Below are positions 1-8,341 of a DNA stretch of 64,000 nt, piece by piece (position 1 is the first letter of the stretch; each line of letters starts with the position of its first letter). The translations under genes and the position numbers were made by a program. The notes under the pieces were generated by a model. That model had not been told where the DNA came from and searched no databases. It was given only the letters and a program-made list of their open reading frames with translations. This DNA is from JBOEGW01 sp050633625 (lineage in GTDB: Bacteria > Pseudomonadota > Alphaproteobacteria > Rhodobacterales > Rhodobacteraceae), in assembly GCA_050633625.1 (NCBI GenBank), contig JBOEGW010000006.1, positions 1 through 64,000 on the forward strand, in the 5' to 3' direction.

Positions 1-77
1 ACCAACTTTTGGGCATAACTCGTCGCCTATGTTGTTTGGTTATGTTTTCGGGAGAGAACGCCTTAAGCGCTCCTCAT

Positions 78-302
78 TCAGTACTCAGCGTAATGCGTGC
101 GACTGCGCTCTTCAGCACGCTCGGCGAGCCATTGCTCGATCTCGTGCAGGAACCATGCGACGCTCGTACCAGCTAGGCGAGCACGCCTAGGGAACCGGCC
201 ACGCGCCTCCCAGCGCAACAGGGTACTGTTGCTTACGGTGATGCCAAGGCGCTTAAGATCAGCGCGTGTTGCAAGGGCCTTTTGCCCGTTTGAAATATCC
301 AT
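78..302 (-). CDS. AlpA-like helix-turn-helix regulator of the integrated element
   Basis: Small DNA-binding protein of 74 aa. The segment ATRADLKRLGITVSNSTLLRWEARGRFPRR is long, but its key parts are a recognition-helix-like STLLRWEARGRFPRR and the following hydrophobic/aromatic SVAWFLHEIEQWL, the layout of AlpA/excisionase-type regulators that sit beside integrases. I chose ATG at 302 (MDISNG) because the upstream extension to 407 is not AlpA-like. It lies downstream of the integrase and the 213-aa gene on the same strand, so it probably controls integrase expression or excision. The family call comes from the motif pattern; the exact role is inferred. Confidence 0.7.
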   Translation of the reverse strand: MDISNGQKALATRADLKRLGITVSNSTLLRWEARGRFPRRARLAGTSVAWFLHEIEQWLAERAEERSRTHYAEY

Positions 303-436
303 TGTCATTTTCCTTCTGCATGTTTGCGTTTGCGAAGGAGCGCTCCGACAAGAAGGAAGATGGATCAGGTTGGATCGTATTGCGAGCGAAGGTCCTGAAG
401 CCCTCAACTCAATTCGAATTCTGGTTTTCAGATGGC

Positions 437-1078
437 CTAAATGTTCGCCTGTATAGGCCCGTCAAGCTGTTCGTGGTTCCCGGTTGTTTCAAAGAACACA
501 CGCCTGACGAAATCAGGGACAGGACCCACGCTTTGGCCTAGCTCCTTGTCCCAGTTTCCCCGTGACTGCTTTAGGTTTGGATAGTTTTCACGCAGTTCTG
601 AAAGGCAGATGAAAACCACGTAGTGCCTGATTTCATGCGTGTGAGTGATCTTGCCAGTGGTTTCACCGGTGATTTCGTCCTCAAATTCGTGTTGAAGCGA
701 AATCGCCTTGTTCTTCAGGTCGGCCAGTGCATCAAGCAGAGTCTTATCCGAGTGCGGATCATCGTCGCCATAGCGTTCCCAGTGCGCGAAATGGGGAGCA
801 TTTTCATCACTCAATGCAGCTAGCAGCGTTTCAATGGGATTGACCACTTGGCGTTGCAGCCATGTCTTTCGTTGTGTCAGAGATTTGTCGAATGGGGCAA
901 GACGGAAACCATTGGGAGAGGCTTTAATCCCCCGCTGAACTCGAAGGCATTCGGTGCGCAGTTTGCCCCAAAAGGCTGCAAATACTTGGTCGTCTTCAAG
1001 CCCAAGAACTATCCGGATTTCTTCGCGACATTCGGCTCCGAAGGCTTCGTCACTATTTTCGTCAATTCGTTCGCCCAC
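437..1078 (-). CDS. Hypothetical protein between integrase and AlpA-like gene
   Basis: 213-aa acidic, soluble-looking protein with no signal peptide or membrane segment; I do not recognise the family. Its first 70 nt overlap the 3' end of the integrase gene in another frame, so a later start is possible. It is on the same strand as the integrase and the AlpA-like gene, suggesting one transcriptional unit of integration-module genes. Middle residues such as the HTHEIRHYVVFICLSELREN stretch look like folded protein. Function unknown. Confidence 0.6.
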   Translation of the reverse strand: MGERIDENSDEAFGAECREEIRIVLGLEDDQVFAAFWGKLRTECLRVQRGIKASPNGFRLAPFDKSLTQRKTWLQRQVVNPIETLLAALSDENAPHFAHWERYGDDDPHSDKTLLDALADLKNKAISLQHEFEDEITGETTGKITHTHEIRHYVVFICLSELRENYPNLKQSRGNWDKELGQSVGPVPDFVRRVFFETTGNHEQLDGPIQANI

Positions 1079-2202
1079 AATTCCAGCGCCTCACGCTTCT
1101 CGTTGAAATACGTGTAGCGATTGTAGGTTGCGCCGACGCCTGAGACGACTCCTGATTTATGGTTGGTCACGGCATCGATCACATGAGGTGCCACGCCGAT
1201 CTTCGCCATACCTGTGGAGGCCGTGCGTCTGAAATCATGGAAGCGCCAATCAGGCGTGTTTACCGGCAGTTTCGCTTCGATACGTTCCTTGAGGCGTCCG
1301 AACCCAGAAATAGCTGAACGCCCAGTCGTCGTGAACACGAAGTCGCTGTCGAGGAACCTGTGCAGGGAGCGCAGTATTTCCACGGCCCTTGGAGGCAAAG
1401 GCACGATGTGCAAACGAGCGTTTTTCACACGGCTTGCCGGAAGTTCCCAAATTCCCTCATCAAGATTGAGTTCAGACCAGCGCATGTCAGACACTTCTGC
1501 CCGTCGCTGCCCCGTCATCATCAGCAGCTTGAGGAAGGGGCCGAAAGGATAGTCCTCGGCATCGCTTTGTTGCCAAATCGTTCGAATTTCAGCGTCGCTC
1601 AGTACGCGGTCACGAGGAATTTCGCGTGTAGGCGGCCTGAGGAGAGCCACAGGCGATGTTTCGATGTCGCCACGCATAACGCACCAGTTCATGAGCTTTT
1701 TGATCGCTGAGAGCGCCCGGTTTGCCCGCGTCGGCGTGCCGTTGGCGATAATGCCGTCTAGCACCTTACTGACATCCTGCCGTTTGATCTGGTCGATAGG
1801 TCGGTCCTTCAATTCGTCGAATTTGTGCAGAACGCTTTCGGTGCGTTTCCAATCCTTGGTGTTGGGCTTGGCATGAAGCTCGATGAACTTGGGGATCATC
1901 TCACCCAACGTCTCAGCCGATGCCTCTGAAATCTCGGGTGTCTTGTCGAACTCACCCAACTCAACATCACGGGCGATTCCCATCGCCCGGCGTCTAGCGT
2001 CGGCAAGGGACACCACAGGGTACGGCCCGATTTTGATGCGCCTGCGAGCACCGTTCGGGCGGACCATCGTGTAGAACACCTTGGCACCTGTGGTCGACAC
2101 GCGAACATGCAGGCCGTTTACTTTCTGGTCGCGCACCTCGTACCGTTTTGTGGTCGCCGGTGGCATCGCATCGAGAGATTTGGTTGTCAGCATCTGCTTC
2201 AT
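1009..2202 (-). CDS. Tyrosine-type site-specific integrase
   Basis: Phage/island integrase, about 397 aa from ATG at 2202 (MKQMLTTKS), the usual N-terminus for the family; 31 upstream in-frame codons to 2295 look non-coding. The N-terminal part (VRDQKVNGLHVRVSTTGAK, then RRRIKIGPYPVVSLADARR) matches the DUF4102-like arm-binding domain of P4-type integrases. The catalytic domain shows Arg in TGQRRAEV, HxxR in FHDFRRTA, and a plausible nucleophile Tyr in YNRYTYFNEKREALE, so it looks intact. These enzymes insert DNA into the 3' part of tRNA genes, in keeping with the tRNA-Phe-derived repeats in this window. Which repeat it uses cannot be told from sequence alone. Confidence 0.92.
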   Translation of the reverse strand: MKQMLTTKSLDAMPPATTKRYEVRDQKVNGLHVRVSTTGAKVFYTMVRPNGARRRIKIGPYPVVSLADARRRAMGIARDVELGEFDKTPEISEASAETLGEMIPKFIELHAKPNTKDWKRTESVLHKFDELKDRPIDQIKRQDVSKVLDGIIANGTPTRANRALSAIKKLMNWCVMRGDIETSPVALLRPPTREIPRDRVLSDAEIRTIWQQSDAEDYPFGPFLKLLMMTGQRRAEVSDMRWSELNLDEGIWELPASRVKNARLHIVPLPPRAVEILRSLHRFLDSDFVFTTTGRSAISGFGRLKERIEAKLPVNTPDWRFHDFRRTASTGMAKIGVAPHVIDAVTNHKSGVVSGVGATYNRYTYFNEKREALELWANELTKIVTKPSEPNVAKKSG

Positions 2203-2323
2203 GCAGACATCGTAAGACACCCAGAATCCGCGTGTCAGGGTACAACTTGCGAGAGTATGACGGAGGGCGTAACAATTCGCTCGTATATGCGACAATCAAA
2301 CCAAACATTGACGGAACAGATAA

Positions 2324-3409
2324 TTGCCTAAGCGATCAATTTCCCAAAGGATCGGAGATCAAGCTGAACATATTGCGCAGGGTGCATTCCTTAATGCGCC
2401 AAACTGGATTTGCCGTGCCCAGACGCATGACTTTGGAGTGGACCTCGAAGCCGAACTTACAACCTCGGTAAATGGCGTGGAAGAAATGTCAGGTGCAATA
2501 TTGAAGCTCCAAGTCAAGGGCACGCTCAAACCCATCAGGAAAGACAATGGTTTCCAAATTCGCTTGAAAACAGACTATCTGAGCTACGCCAACCAGTTCC
2601 GTATCCCAGTGGTCCTTTTGTTGGTCAATGTTATGACAGGCAAAATTCATTTCTTGTGGCTTCAAGAATATCTAGTCGGTCGAGAGGAAATTCTTAGTGG
2701 AGCCAATAGCGTGTTAGTAAGGGTCCCAGAAGAAAACGAACTTCAGAGCGCGTTTTCACGCGTTCTCCCAGACATAGCCCTTGGCGTAACCGAAGGCGCT
2801 CAATTGATGGCCGTGCAGCGCCTTTTCGAAGTATTTTCAGCAAAATATGATCAGAAAGCACTCGAGCTTTCGGGTGATCTCTTGGATCATCTCAGCCAAG
2901 GTGGACACGTTTCGGTTTTCAACACCACCGTTGATAAACTGGTCAAGCGAGGCCCGCACCTATCGAGAGCCGACTCTCAAGAGTTCGGCAAAATCCTTAA
3001 GGACTTGACCCGGCGCTTTGGTGATCGAATGAACGTCGACCAAGTCTTGAAGATGATCATACGCAATGAGTCCTTTTCTTGGGCAGGACTAGACGGTTTG
3101 AGCGGAATTTATGATGCTTTTCCAGATCACGCTGCCAGCCTAAACCTCCCAACGTTGTTCGATAGCTTAGAGTTGCACGAGTTGAGTTGGTACAGCCAAT
3201 TTCGGGAAGCCAACGCCGGTCTAAATTCTCTTCAGATTTGGAACCGAATTACAAAATTGGACACGAGCTTTGAAACGGGGATGGGGGTGCTGCAAATTGC
3301 TGACGAAGATCGAGAGTACTGCTATCGAAAATGGCCAAACCGAGCCGACATGGTTTACCTTCAATCGCTACGTCTGCAAGAACCCAATGCCCAAAAGCTC
3401 GCCGAATAG
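2324..3409 (+). CDS. DUF4365 nuclease-like protein, first gene of a candidate defence operon
   Basis: 361 aa, starting at TTG 2324; a stop codon lies immediately upstream in frame and the next in-frame ATG falls inside the conserved domain, so TTG is needed. The N-terminal 150 aa resembles DUF4365: RIGDQAEHIAQ, then FGVD (Asp40) and LKLQVKGT (QVK at 63-65). That is the D...QxK spacing of PD-(D/E)xK nuclease-like folds. The rest is helical and not recognised. The gene is divergent from the integrase and 20 nt upstream of the KAP NTPase gene, so the two are probably co-transcribed. A nucleic-acid-cleaving effector in an anti-phage system is an inference; activity is not shown. Confidence 0.8.
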   Translation: MPKRSISQRIGDQAEHIAQGAFLNAPNWICRAQTHDFGVDLEAELTTSVNGVEEMSGAILKLQVKGTLKPIRKDNGFQIRLKTDYLSYANQFRIPVVLLLVNVMTGKIHFLWLQEYLVGREEILSGANSVLVRVPEENELQSAFSRVLPDIALGVTEGAQLMAVQRLFEVFSAKYDQKALELSGDLLDHLSQGGHVSVFNTTVDKLVKRGPHLSRADSQEFGKILKDLTRRFGDRMNVDQVLKMIIRNESFSWAGLDGLSGIYDAFPDHAASLNLPTLFDSLELHELSWYSQFREANAGLNSLQIWNRITKLDTSFETGMGVLQIADEDREYCYRKWPNRADMVYLQSLRLQEPNAQKLAE

Positions 3410-3429
3410 CTAGAAAATAGAGACATAGT

Positions 3430-5637
3430 ATGACCACAGTTTTGGATTCAGACCGGGCACTCGACGACGAAACTGAGGACCAATTTGGTTTTGTCGGTAT
3501 GGCGAAACGACTTGCCCCATCAATCGTTGAGGCGTCGAAAGGCGATGGCTTGGTCATTGGGCTGGAAGGACGGTGGGGATCGGGAAAGACCTCTTTGTTG
3601 AACTTCCTTCGCTCCGAACTGGCTGGTGCTCAAGAACATGGGATATATACAATTACCATTGCGCCTTGGCTAAATGGAGATGCTTCTTCGCTGGTTTCTT
3701 CGCTTTTGGACCCAATGTCGGCAGTACTGAAGTCTCGAGAAGATGAACTTGCTGCGGCCAATGGCGAGGAAGAGAACGCTGCATTGGAAGCGATGTCAGA
3801 AGTCGGTCAACTGCTTCGCGATTATGGTCCCAAAACAGCCCGTAGGATCGCCTCAGTTGCGAACGTCGCAGGTTACTTTGTACCAGGCGCTCAGATCGTT
3901 GGTGGCGTGTTGCAAGCAGGAGCCGATGCTGCAGAACAGGTTCTGCCAACTGGCCCAACACTATCCGAGCTAAAGCGAAAGATATCTCAAAAAATTCAGG
4001 ATTTGAATGTTGGCTTCGTTGTGATCCTCGACGATCTTGATCGTCTTGAACCCGAACAGGCGGTAGAAGTGGTCCGCTTGGTTAGGTCAGTCGCTGACTT
4101 TCCACGGGTCGCCTACCTTATGTGCTATGATCGTGAGGTGCTGGCTCAGGCTCTGAAGACTGGCCTCAAGGTTGCTGACGGTGATCTCTTTCTTCAAAAA
4201 ATTGTTCAGCTCACATTCAGCATTCCACTTCCTGAACCATTCGATCTTCGCACTCAATTTCTTGATGAAGCGAAAGCTATCTATGCTGAAGTCACGGAGT
4301 CGGAAGCCGAAGGCCCCCTGCTCGACGACCTAAAGTCAGCAGTTGACCGAGAAGGAATGGGCCTATCCACACCGAGAGAAGTCAAGCTTGCCTTGAATAG
4401 CATTCGTTTTGTGTTCCCACAGGTCGCAGACGACGTGTACTTCCCAGATTTTTGCCGTCTTCATTTGATAAAAACGACAAACTTCAAGTTGTATCAATGG
4501 CTTGAGGAATATCTGTCGGTGAGGTCTGTGCTGGTAACGGGAGACGCGTCCATTGCAAGTGACGAAAAAACCAAAATGGGCAATGAGCTAAAGAAGTTGC
4601 TGCCTTCCGAGGGAGCCGATTCAGGCCGTTCAATTTGGAACTTGAGACGCTTCGTGCCCGGTGTGGCCGATGTGGAGGAAGCCGACAAACGAGTGTTCAA
4701 TACTATGAATTCTGCGGCTGTTTCGGAAGCAGTAGCACTAAAGCGTTTGGGTAGCCCTTTACATTACAGGTTTTACTTTGCTCTCGCTGGCCCAAAAACC
4801 GTTATGCCTGACGGTGTCTTCAATGAGCTTTTGCAATTGGCAAAGGACAACCCAGACCAGTTGACCACACGATTTACAGAAGAGGTAAAGAAGCGTCGTA
4901 GGTCGGACAAAACTTGGTTCGAACACGTGGTCAACAGACTAGACGACGAGTGCATTGCTTCGCTGGATGAAGATCAACTGGCAGGGGTGCTCAAAGCGCT
5001 TTCCGATATGATGGATGTTGCGTTGGAGGAAGATGGGGAGCATCGCGCTTTCGATCTATCGCTTGACGCAGTCGCGAATAGAGTTGCGAAGAGATGTCTC
5101 AGTCGGCTGGTTGAATTAAATCCAGACAGACAGAACGAAGTTGTTCAAGAAATGGCAGCAAATGGTGTTGCCATAAACTGGTTGGTTGGAAAGTTCTTTA
5201 GGAATCAGTTGTTTCAACATGGGAGGGTTGGAGATCAAGCCGAACATCATGAACAATGGGAGATTTCAGACGAAGTCTTGATTGGTGCCATTGAAATACT
5301 GAAAGAACGTGTAAGTCGACCAGAGACCAAAGCACTCATACCAAATTTCCCTTATATCTCAGGCTACCTGTACGGCTGGCTGAACCTGACAGAGGATGAC
5401 CAAGCCATAGATTGGGTACAAGAGCACACTGCTTCCGACGAGGGGTTTCTCCAAATATTGGACCATCTCAGGAGTTGGGCTATGAGCGACAGGGTTTACT
5501 ACCCCCTGTCCAAGGAATCCGTCTCTAGGTTCCTTGACTGGGACCAAACTGAAGCGCGTTTGGACAGCTTGAAAGATGGTGAATTCGCAGATCAGGTGGC
5601 TGAGCTGCGGCTGGCCATCGACCAATCACGGCATTGA
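3430..5637 (+). CDS. KAP-family P-loop NTPase
   Basis: 735 aa. Walker A is GRWGSGKTS (about residues 47-55). The KAP Walker B signature VVILDDLDRLEPEQ lies at about 197-210, followed by RVAYLMCYDREVL. Between them sits a hydrophobic insertion (VANVAGYFVPGAQIVGGVLQAG, in two parts around residues 140-165), as in KAP NTPases with membrane-associated inserts. The C-terminal half is helical and unassigned. KAP NTPases include the F-plasmid phage-exclusion protein PifA, and others occur in defence islands. Placement between a nuclease-like gene and an unknown gene, beside an integrase, supports a sensor or switch role in defence; that is inference. Confidence 0.9.
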   Translation: MTTVLDSDRALDDETEDQFGFVGMAKRLAPSIVEASKGDGLVIGLEGRWGSGKTSLLNFLRSELAGAQEHGIYTITIAPWLNGDASSLVSSLLDPMSAVLKSREDELAAANGEEENAALEAMSEVGQLLRDYGPKTARRIASVANVAGYFVPGAQIVGGVLQAGADAAEQVLPTGPTLSELKRKISQKIQDLNVGFVVILDDLDRLEPEQAVEVVRLVRSVADFPRVAYLMCYDREVLAQALKTGLKVADGDLFLQKIVQLTFSIPLPEPFDLRTQFLDEAKAIYAEVTESEAEGPLLDDLKSAVDREGMGLSTPREVKLALNSIRFVFPQVADDVYFPDFCRLHLIKTTNFKLYQWLEEYLSVRSVLVTGDASIASDEKTKMGNELKKLLPSEGADSGRSIWNLRRFVPGVADVEEADKRVFNTMNSAAVSEAVALKRLGSPLHYRFYFALAGPKTVMPDGVFNELLQLAKDNPDQLTTRFTEEVKKRRRSDKTWFEHVVNRLDDECIASLDEDQLAGVLKALSDMMDVALEEDGEHRAFDLSLDAVANRVAKRCLSRLVELNPDRQNEVVQEMAANGVAINWLVGKFFRNQLFQHGRVGDQAEHHEQWEISDEVLIGAIEILKERVSRPETKALIPNFPYISGYLYGWLNLTEDDQAIDWVQEHTASDEGFLQILDHLRSWAMSDRVYYPLSKESVSRFLDWDQTEARLDSLKDGEFADQVAELRLAIDQSRH

Positions 5638-5668
5638 GATTGATTTTTTGACTCAAGGGGAAAACTAA

Positions 5669-5764
5669 ATGTCTTCGTCACCACCAAGAACGGCCATTTG
5701 CCATAAGGCACCATGTCAAGTGGTGCGAAGGCAGGTTTTCGAATGGAGCAAAATTTATGAATAA
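5669..5764 (+). CDS. Possible 31-aa micro-ORF between KAP gene and third operon gene
   Basis: An ATG at 5669 has a good ribosome-binding site (AGGGG at 5656-5660) and opens a 31-codon frame beginning MSSSPPRTAIC and ending WSKIYE. Its stop overlaps the next gene's start by 8 nt, the arrangement of translational coupling. There is no recognised domain. It could be a leader peptide or just chance; the 119-nt gap between the KAP gene and the next gene is otherwise unexplained. Confidence 0.3.
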   Translation: MSSSPPRTAICHKAPCQVVRRQVFEWSKIYE

Positions 5765-6692
5765 AGGATTTAGTCGCGCCATAAGGCTGCGTGACACTTT
5801 GTTGACCGATTTGTCGTCTGCTTCGAACCCGCTTGTATGGAATGGTGATACATCTTTCGCGCGATCTGTCGAGGATCGTGTGCTTGAAGCAAAACCGTTT
5901 CATGTGGATAAAAACGCCTCCAAATTCTTGCTAGAAAGCGCTGCAGAGCTTAGCGCTGAAGACTTCTACCATTCGATTGCGAAAATTCGTTTGCCGTTCC
6001 CAGAACTTTGGCTTGAGATCGATGCGTCTACACCTGATGGAAAACACCACGGGCGTCTGGGGGCCGTTATTGACTACGTTGAAGACGGGCTGCGGGTTTT
6101 TGTGGCCCAACTTTTCAAGTTCCCTCGGAACAAATCTCTTTCGATTATCTACTCTGGTACGGAGGTGGTATTCGGTGCGGATGGAACCGTTAACTTGTCG
6201 GATACCCCCTATGCCTATTTCCAAGACGCTGTAACCGAGAGTGACAAGGAGAGATTGACTAGAGATAAGCTTCGGCGCGACGCTCCATTTGATGCCGAGA
6301 CCATCAGGGATCGGGAGCAAAACGATCTGCAAACTGCAACCAAGTGCGTAGCAATGGCTATGTCTCTTGCAGGGCTACATGGTCGACCAGAAATCGTTGA
6401 GATTAGCGAGCCAACTACGCCTTCGAAAAAGGCATTGAAGTCGTTTGAACATCGAAGGGCTAAACCTCCAAAATTCAGTTTGTCCACGATCAAGTTGGGC
6501 AAAGCGGCTACAGGCCAATTGAAGAACTCTTTTGTAACAGATGGCGACGTTGACACAGGGGATAGGACGAGAACTGCACATTGGGTTCGTGGCCATCTGT
6601 TTCTTGCGCGAAACGGGAAACTCACTTGGCGGAGAGCACACGTTCGTGGCACCGGAAAGCCAATACAAACGGCGAGAAAAGTAACGACCTGA
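5757..6692 (+). CDS. Unknown 311-aa protein, third gene of the DUF4365-KAP operon
   Basis: Soluble 311-aa protein with GGAG about 8 nt before ATG 5757. The N-terminal two thirds (for example FYHSIAKIRLPFPELWLEID) looks like a folded domain I cannot assign. The C-terminus is basic and contains RTRTAHWVRGHLFLARNGK followed by TWRRAHVRG, resembling a His/Trp/Arg-rich tail motif (HWVRGH...G..TWR..HVRG) that I recall from orphan phage and plasmid proteins. That recollection is weak. Position and strand make it the third member of the candidate defence operon, possibly the target- or nucleic-acid-recognising part. Confidence 0.7.
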   Translation: MNKGFSRAIRLRDTLLTDLSSASNPLVWNGDTSFARSVEDRVLEAKPFHVDKNASKFLLESAAELSAEDFYHSIAKIRLPFPELWLEIDASTPDGKHHGRLGAVIDYVEDGLRVFVAQLFKFPRNKSLSIIYSGTEVVFGADGTVNLSDTPYAYFQDAVTESDKERLTRDKLRRDAPFDAETIRDREQNDLQTATKCVAMAMSLAGLHGRPEIVEISEPTTPSKKALKSFEHRRAKPPKFSLSTIKLGKAATGQLKNSFVTDGDVDTGDRTRTAHWVRGHLFLARNGKLTWRRAHVRGTGKPIQTARKVTT

Positions 6693-6756
6693 GGCTCTGG
6701 TGGAACTTACCAAAACTCAGCTTGTGGTCTCAGTGTGCGAAGTCAAAGCTGCTCTT

Positions 6757-6790
6757 GGGTGACTGATGGGTGCAAAAACGGCCAAGCTAG
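6757..6790 (+). repeat. Conserved arm-like sequence upstream of att copy 1
   Basis: A 34-bp stretch containing two GGGTG words and the string TGGGTGCAAA, ending GCTAG. It matches 19907-19940 at 26 of 34 positions, and both copies start about 144 bp before their tRNA-Phe repeat. Constant spacing suggests an integrase arm-binding or excision-related site; this is inferred. Confidence 0.45.
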
Positions 6791-6900
6791 GTTGAAATAG
6801 TTTGAAGGATCTTGGTTGGTTCTGAAAGCCACATGACATTGAAGCTAAACGCTTTTTGCCTCGGCCTGAACAACTTTGAGATGGAATGAATAGAGACTGG

Positions 6901-6953
6901 GGAAAATTGAAAATCCTCGTGTCGGTGGTTCGATTCCGCCCCCGGGCACCATT
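6901..6953 (+). repeat. Attachment-site scar, tRNA-Phe 3' end, copy 1
   Basis: From 6906 the sequence equals the anticodon loop (TTGAAAA, anticodon GAA), variable region, T-arm (GGTGG TTCGATT CCGCC) and acceptor CCCGGGC-ACCA of a bacterial tRNA-Phe, but the 5' half of the gene is absent. 53 bp (6901-6953) are identical to 20050-20102, and a 31-bp core is shared with 13957-13987. Such partial tRNA repeats are what tyrosine integrases leave at the far end of an inserted element. The full tRNA gene is presumably outside the window. Confidence 0.9.
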
Positions 6954-7012
6954 ACTTCAGCTAACCCATTGGTGTCGCTTCGTCTTTTGGCTACTGGTAG
7001 GAGCCGTAGACC

Positions 7013-7519
7013 ATGTCGGAGACCAATTCGCCCACGTTCACCTTCGTCAAAGATGGGGTGTTCTACTTCAGCCGTCGACTCCCGAAGGAGCTGAGGGACC
7101 ACTACGCATCACCTCGGATCGCCTCCTCACCGCGTAAGAAGTCATCGCGTATAGCTGAAGCTCGAGCGAGGCGAGCAGCTGATCAGCTTGACGAATGTTG
7201 GTATCACTTGCGCAGTCAGGTCACGGACCTCCCGGGCAAGCACATGCTCAGGAAGATGATGGCGACAGGTGAACTGCCAAAGGCGGTTTCCGAGGTTTCG
7301 TCTTCATTCGTTCTGCTGTTCGAGGCTGTGGGTATCTACCTCAAGCACAAGGGCAAGGGGAAAGCTGTCACCTTCCACCGCGCTGTAGAACGCTCATGCG
7401 GCTACGTGATCGACGCCTGCGGGGATCAACCCATGGATGTCTACACCCAAGTAGACGCCAATGCTTTTCGCGATGCCCTGATCGCAAGGGGGGCTGACAG
7501 GGAGCAGCATCGCAGGTGA
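7013..7519 (+). pseudogene. Truncated tyrosine integrase (N-terminal part) next to att copy 1
   Basis: 168 aa. The start SPTFTFVKDGVFYFSRRLPK is the DUF6538-type N-terminus of island integrases, followed by a segment like the SAM-like core-binding domain (FHRAVERSCGYVIDACG). The frame stops at 7519, before any catalytic Arg, HxxR or Tyr; a full enzyme of this type is usually 400 aa or more. It begins 60 bp inside att copy 1, the normal position for an integrase, so it probably once mobilised the element to its right. Cargo on the opposite strand begins within 60 bp of the break, indicating a deletion. Confidence 0.8.
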
Positions 7520-7574
7520 GGGGGGAAACACCCGTGGCCAGACGCGCTGTCACCTTTGCGGGATAAAGCGGGTG

Positions 7575-7862
7575 TTAATTTTTCTCCTCGTCGTCAAAGT
7601 CCTTTTTCCTTATGTCTGTAACACCCCCTTCTGGCCCAATCAGTAAAATGGCATTCAGTTTCTGAAATTCTTCTGATTGCAGAGCATTTTCTAGCGGTGT
7701 TTTGGAAAGTAGTTCTTGTTGGTCTCGAAGAATGACGCGATCTAAACCGAATGCGCGTCCATAATGATCGAGCAATGCCAGATGCAATTCGTCGTTGCCT
7801 TGAAGAACATTAATGTGAACAAAATCTTCACCATTTACACGCATATCAGCGGGAACTTCCAT
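7575..7862 (-). CDS. Small hypothetical protein at end of T6SS cassette
   Basis: 95-aa acidic protein (MEVPADMRVNGEDF..., ending DIRKKDFDDEEKN) with no membrane segment and no family I recognise. Its ATG overlaps the stop of the gene before it (TAATG), so it is translationally coupled. It ends the vgrG-effector-immunity run. The middle (LENALQSEEFQKLNAILLIG) resembles one ankyrin-like or helical repeat, too short to name. Possible immunity or accessory role by position only. Confidence 0.6.
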   Translation of the reverse strand: MEVPADMRVNGEDFVHINVLQGNDELHLALLDHYGRAFGLDRVILRDQQELLSKTPLENALQSEEFQKLNAILLIGPEGGVTDIRKKDFDDEEKN

Positions 7863-8341
7863 TATGTTTCCTCCATCAGTGCCTGCGACAGCTCTGCCTG
7901 GTTCAGAAATCGGGCTCTATTTGCGAAAACACCACTCGCTACAGATACCCATCCATCAATATCATCGCCATATTCCGGAAAGTCAGAAACGCCAACCAAC
8001 CCGTTACGGGTCAAAGCCAAAACGGCGCCATCGGAGCGTAGCAAAGCCGTGTTGTCGCCAAACAGGCCAAGCAACCCGGCAAGATCTACGTGAATGCCTT
8101 TCTGACCCGCATCTTTATAGGCGCGGCAGGTCAGTGCCATGTCTGGATTTACACCAATTCTATCAGACAACAGAACTGGCAACCGCCCACTCGGGTAGGT
8201 GAAGCGATAGAGAAGATTGGCACTACGTGACCAGTCCAATATGTGCCGCTCTCCCGATACTACACGGTCTGCTTCCTCGCGCATCCGGTTTGCGGACATC
8301 CCAGTCGGTACGGAGCCTATCACAGTGTAAAAAGTCGCCAT
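7862..8341 (-). CDS. Hypothetical protein in T6SS effector cassette
   Basis: 159-aa soluble protein beginning MATFYTVIGSVPTGMSANRM. Start and stop overlap both neighbours by one nucleotide (TAATG at each junction), so it is part of a tightly coupled operon downstream of the effector. No recognised domain. The composition and central hydrophobic stretch IHVDLAGLLGLFGDNTALL suggest a globular domain. It could be one of the immunity proteins; there is no direct evidence. Confidence 0.65.
   Translation of the reverse strand: MATFYTVIGSVPTGMSANRMREEADRVVSGERHILDWSRSANLLYRFTYPSGRLPVLLSDRIGVNPDMALTCRAYKDAGQKGIHVDLAGLLGLFGDNTALLRSDGAVLALTRNGLVGVSDFPEYGDDIDGWVSVASGVFANRARFLNQAELSQALMEET

Noticed and set aside
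6845..7102. Minus-strand frame containing VPGGGIEPPTRGFSI
   Set aside because: This is the well-known false protein from the reverse strand of a tRNA-Phe 3' end; the DNA is the att scar. The frame at 13848-14186 is the same artefact.
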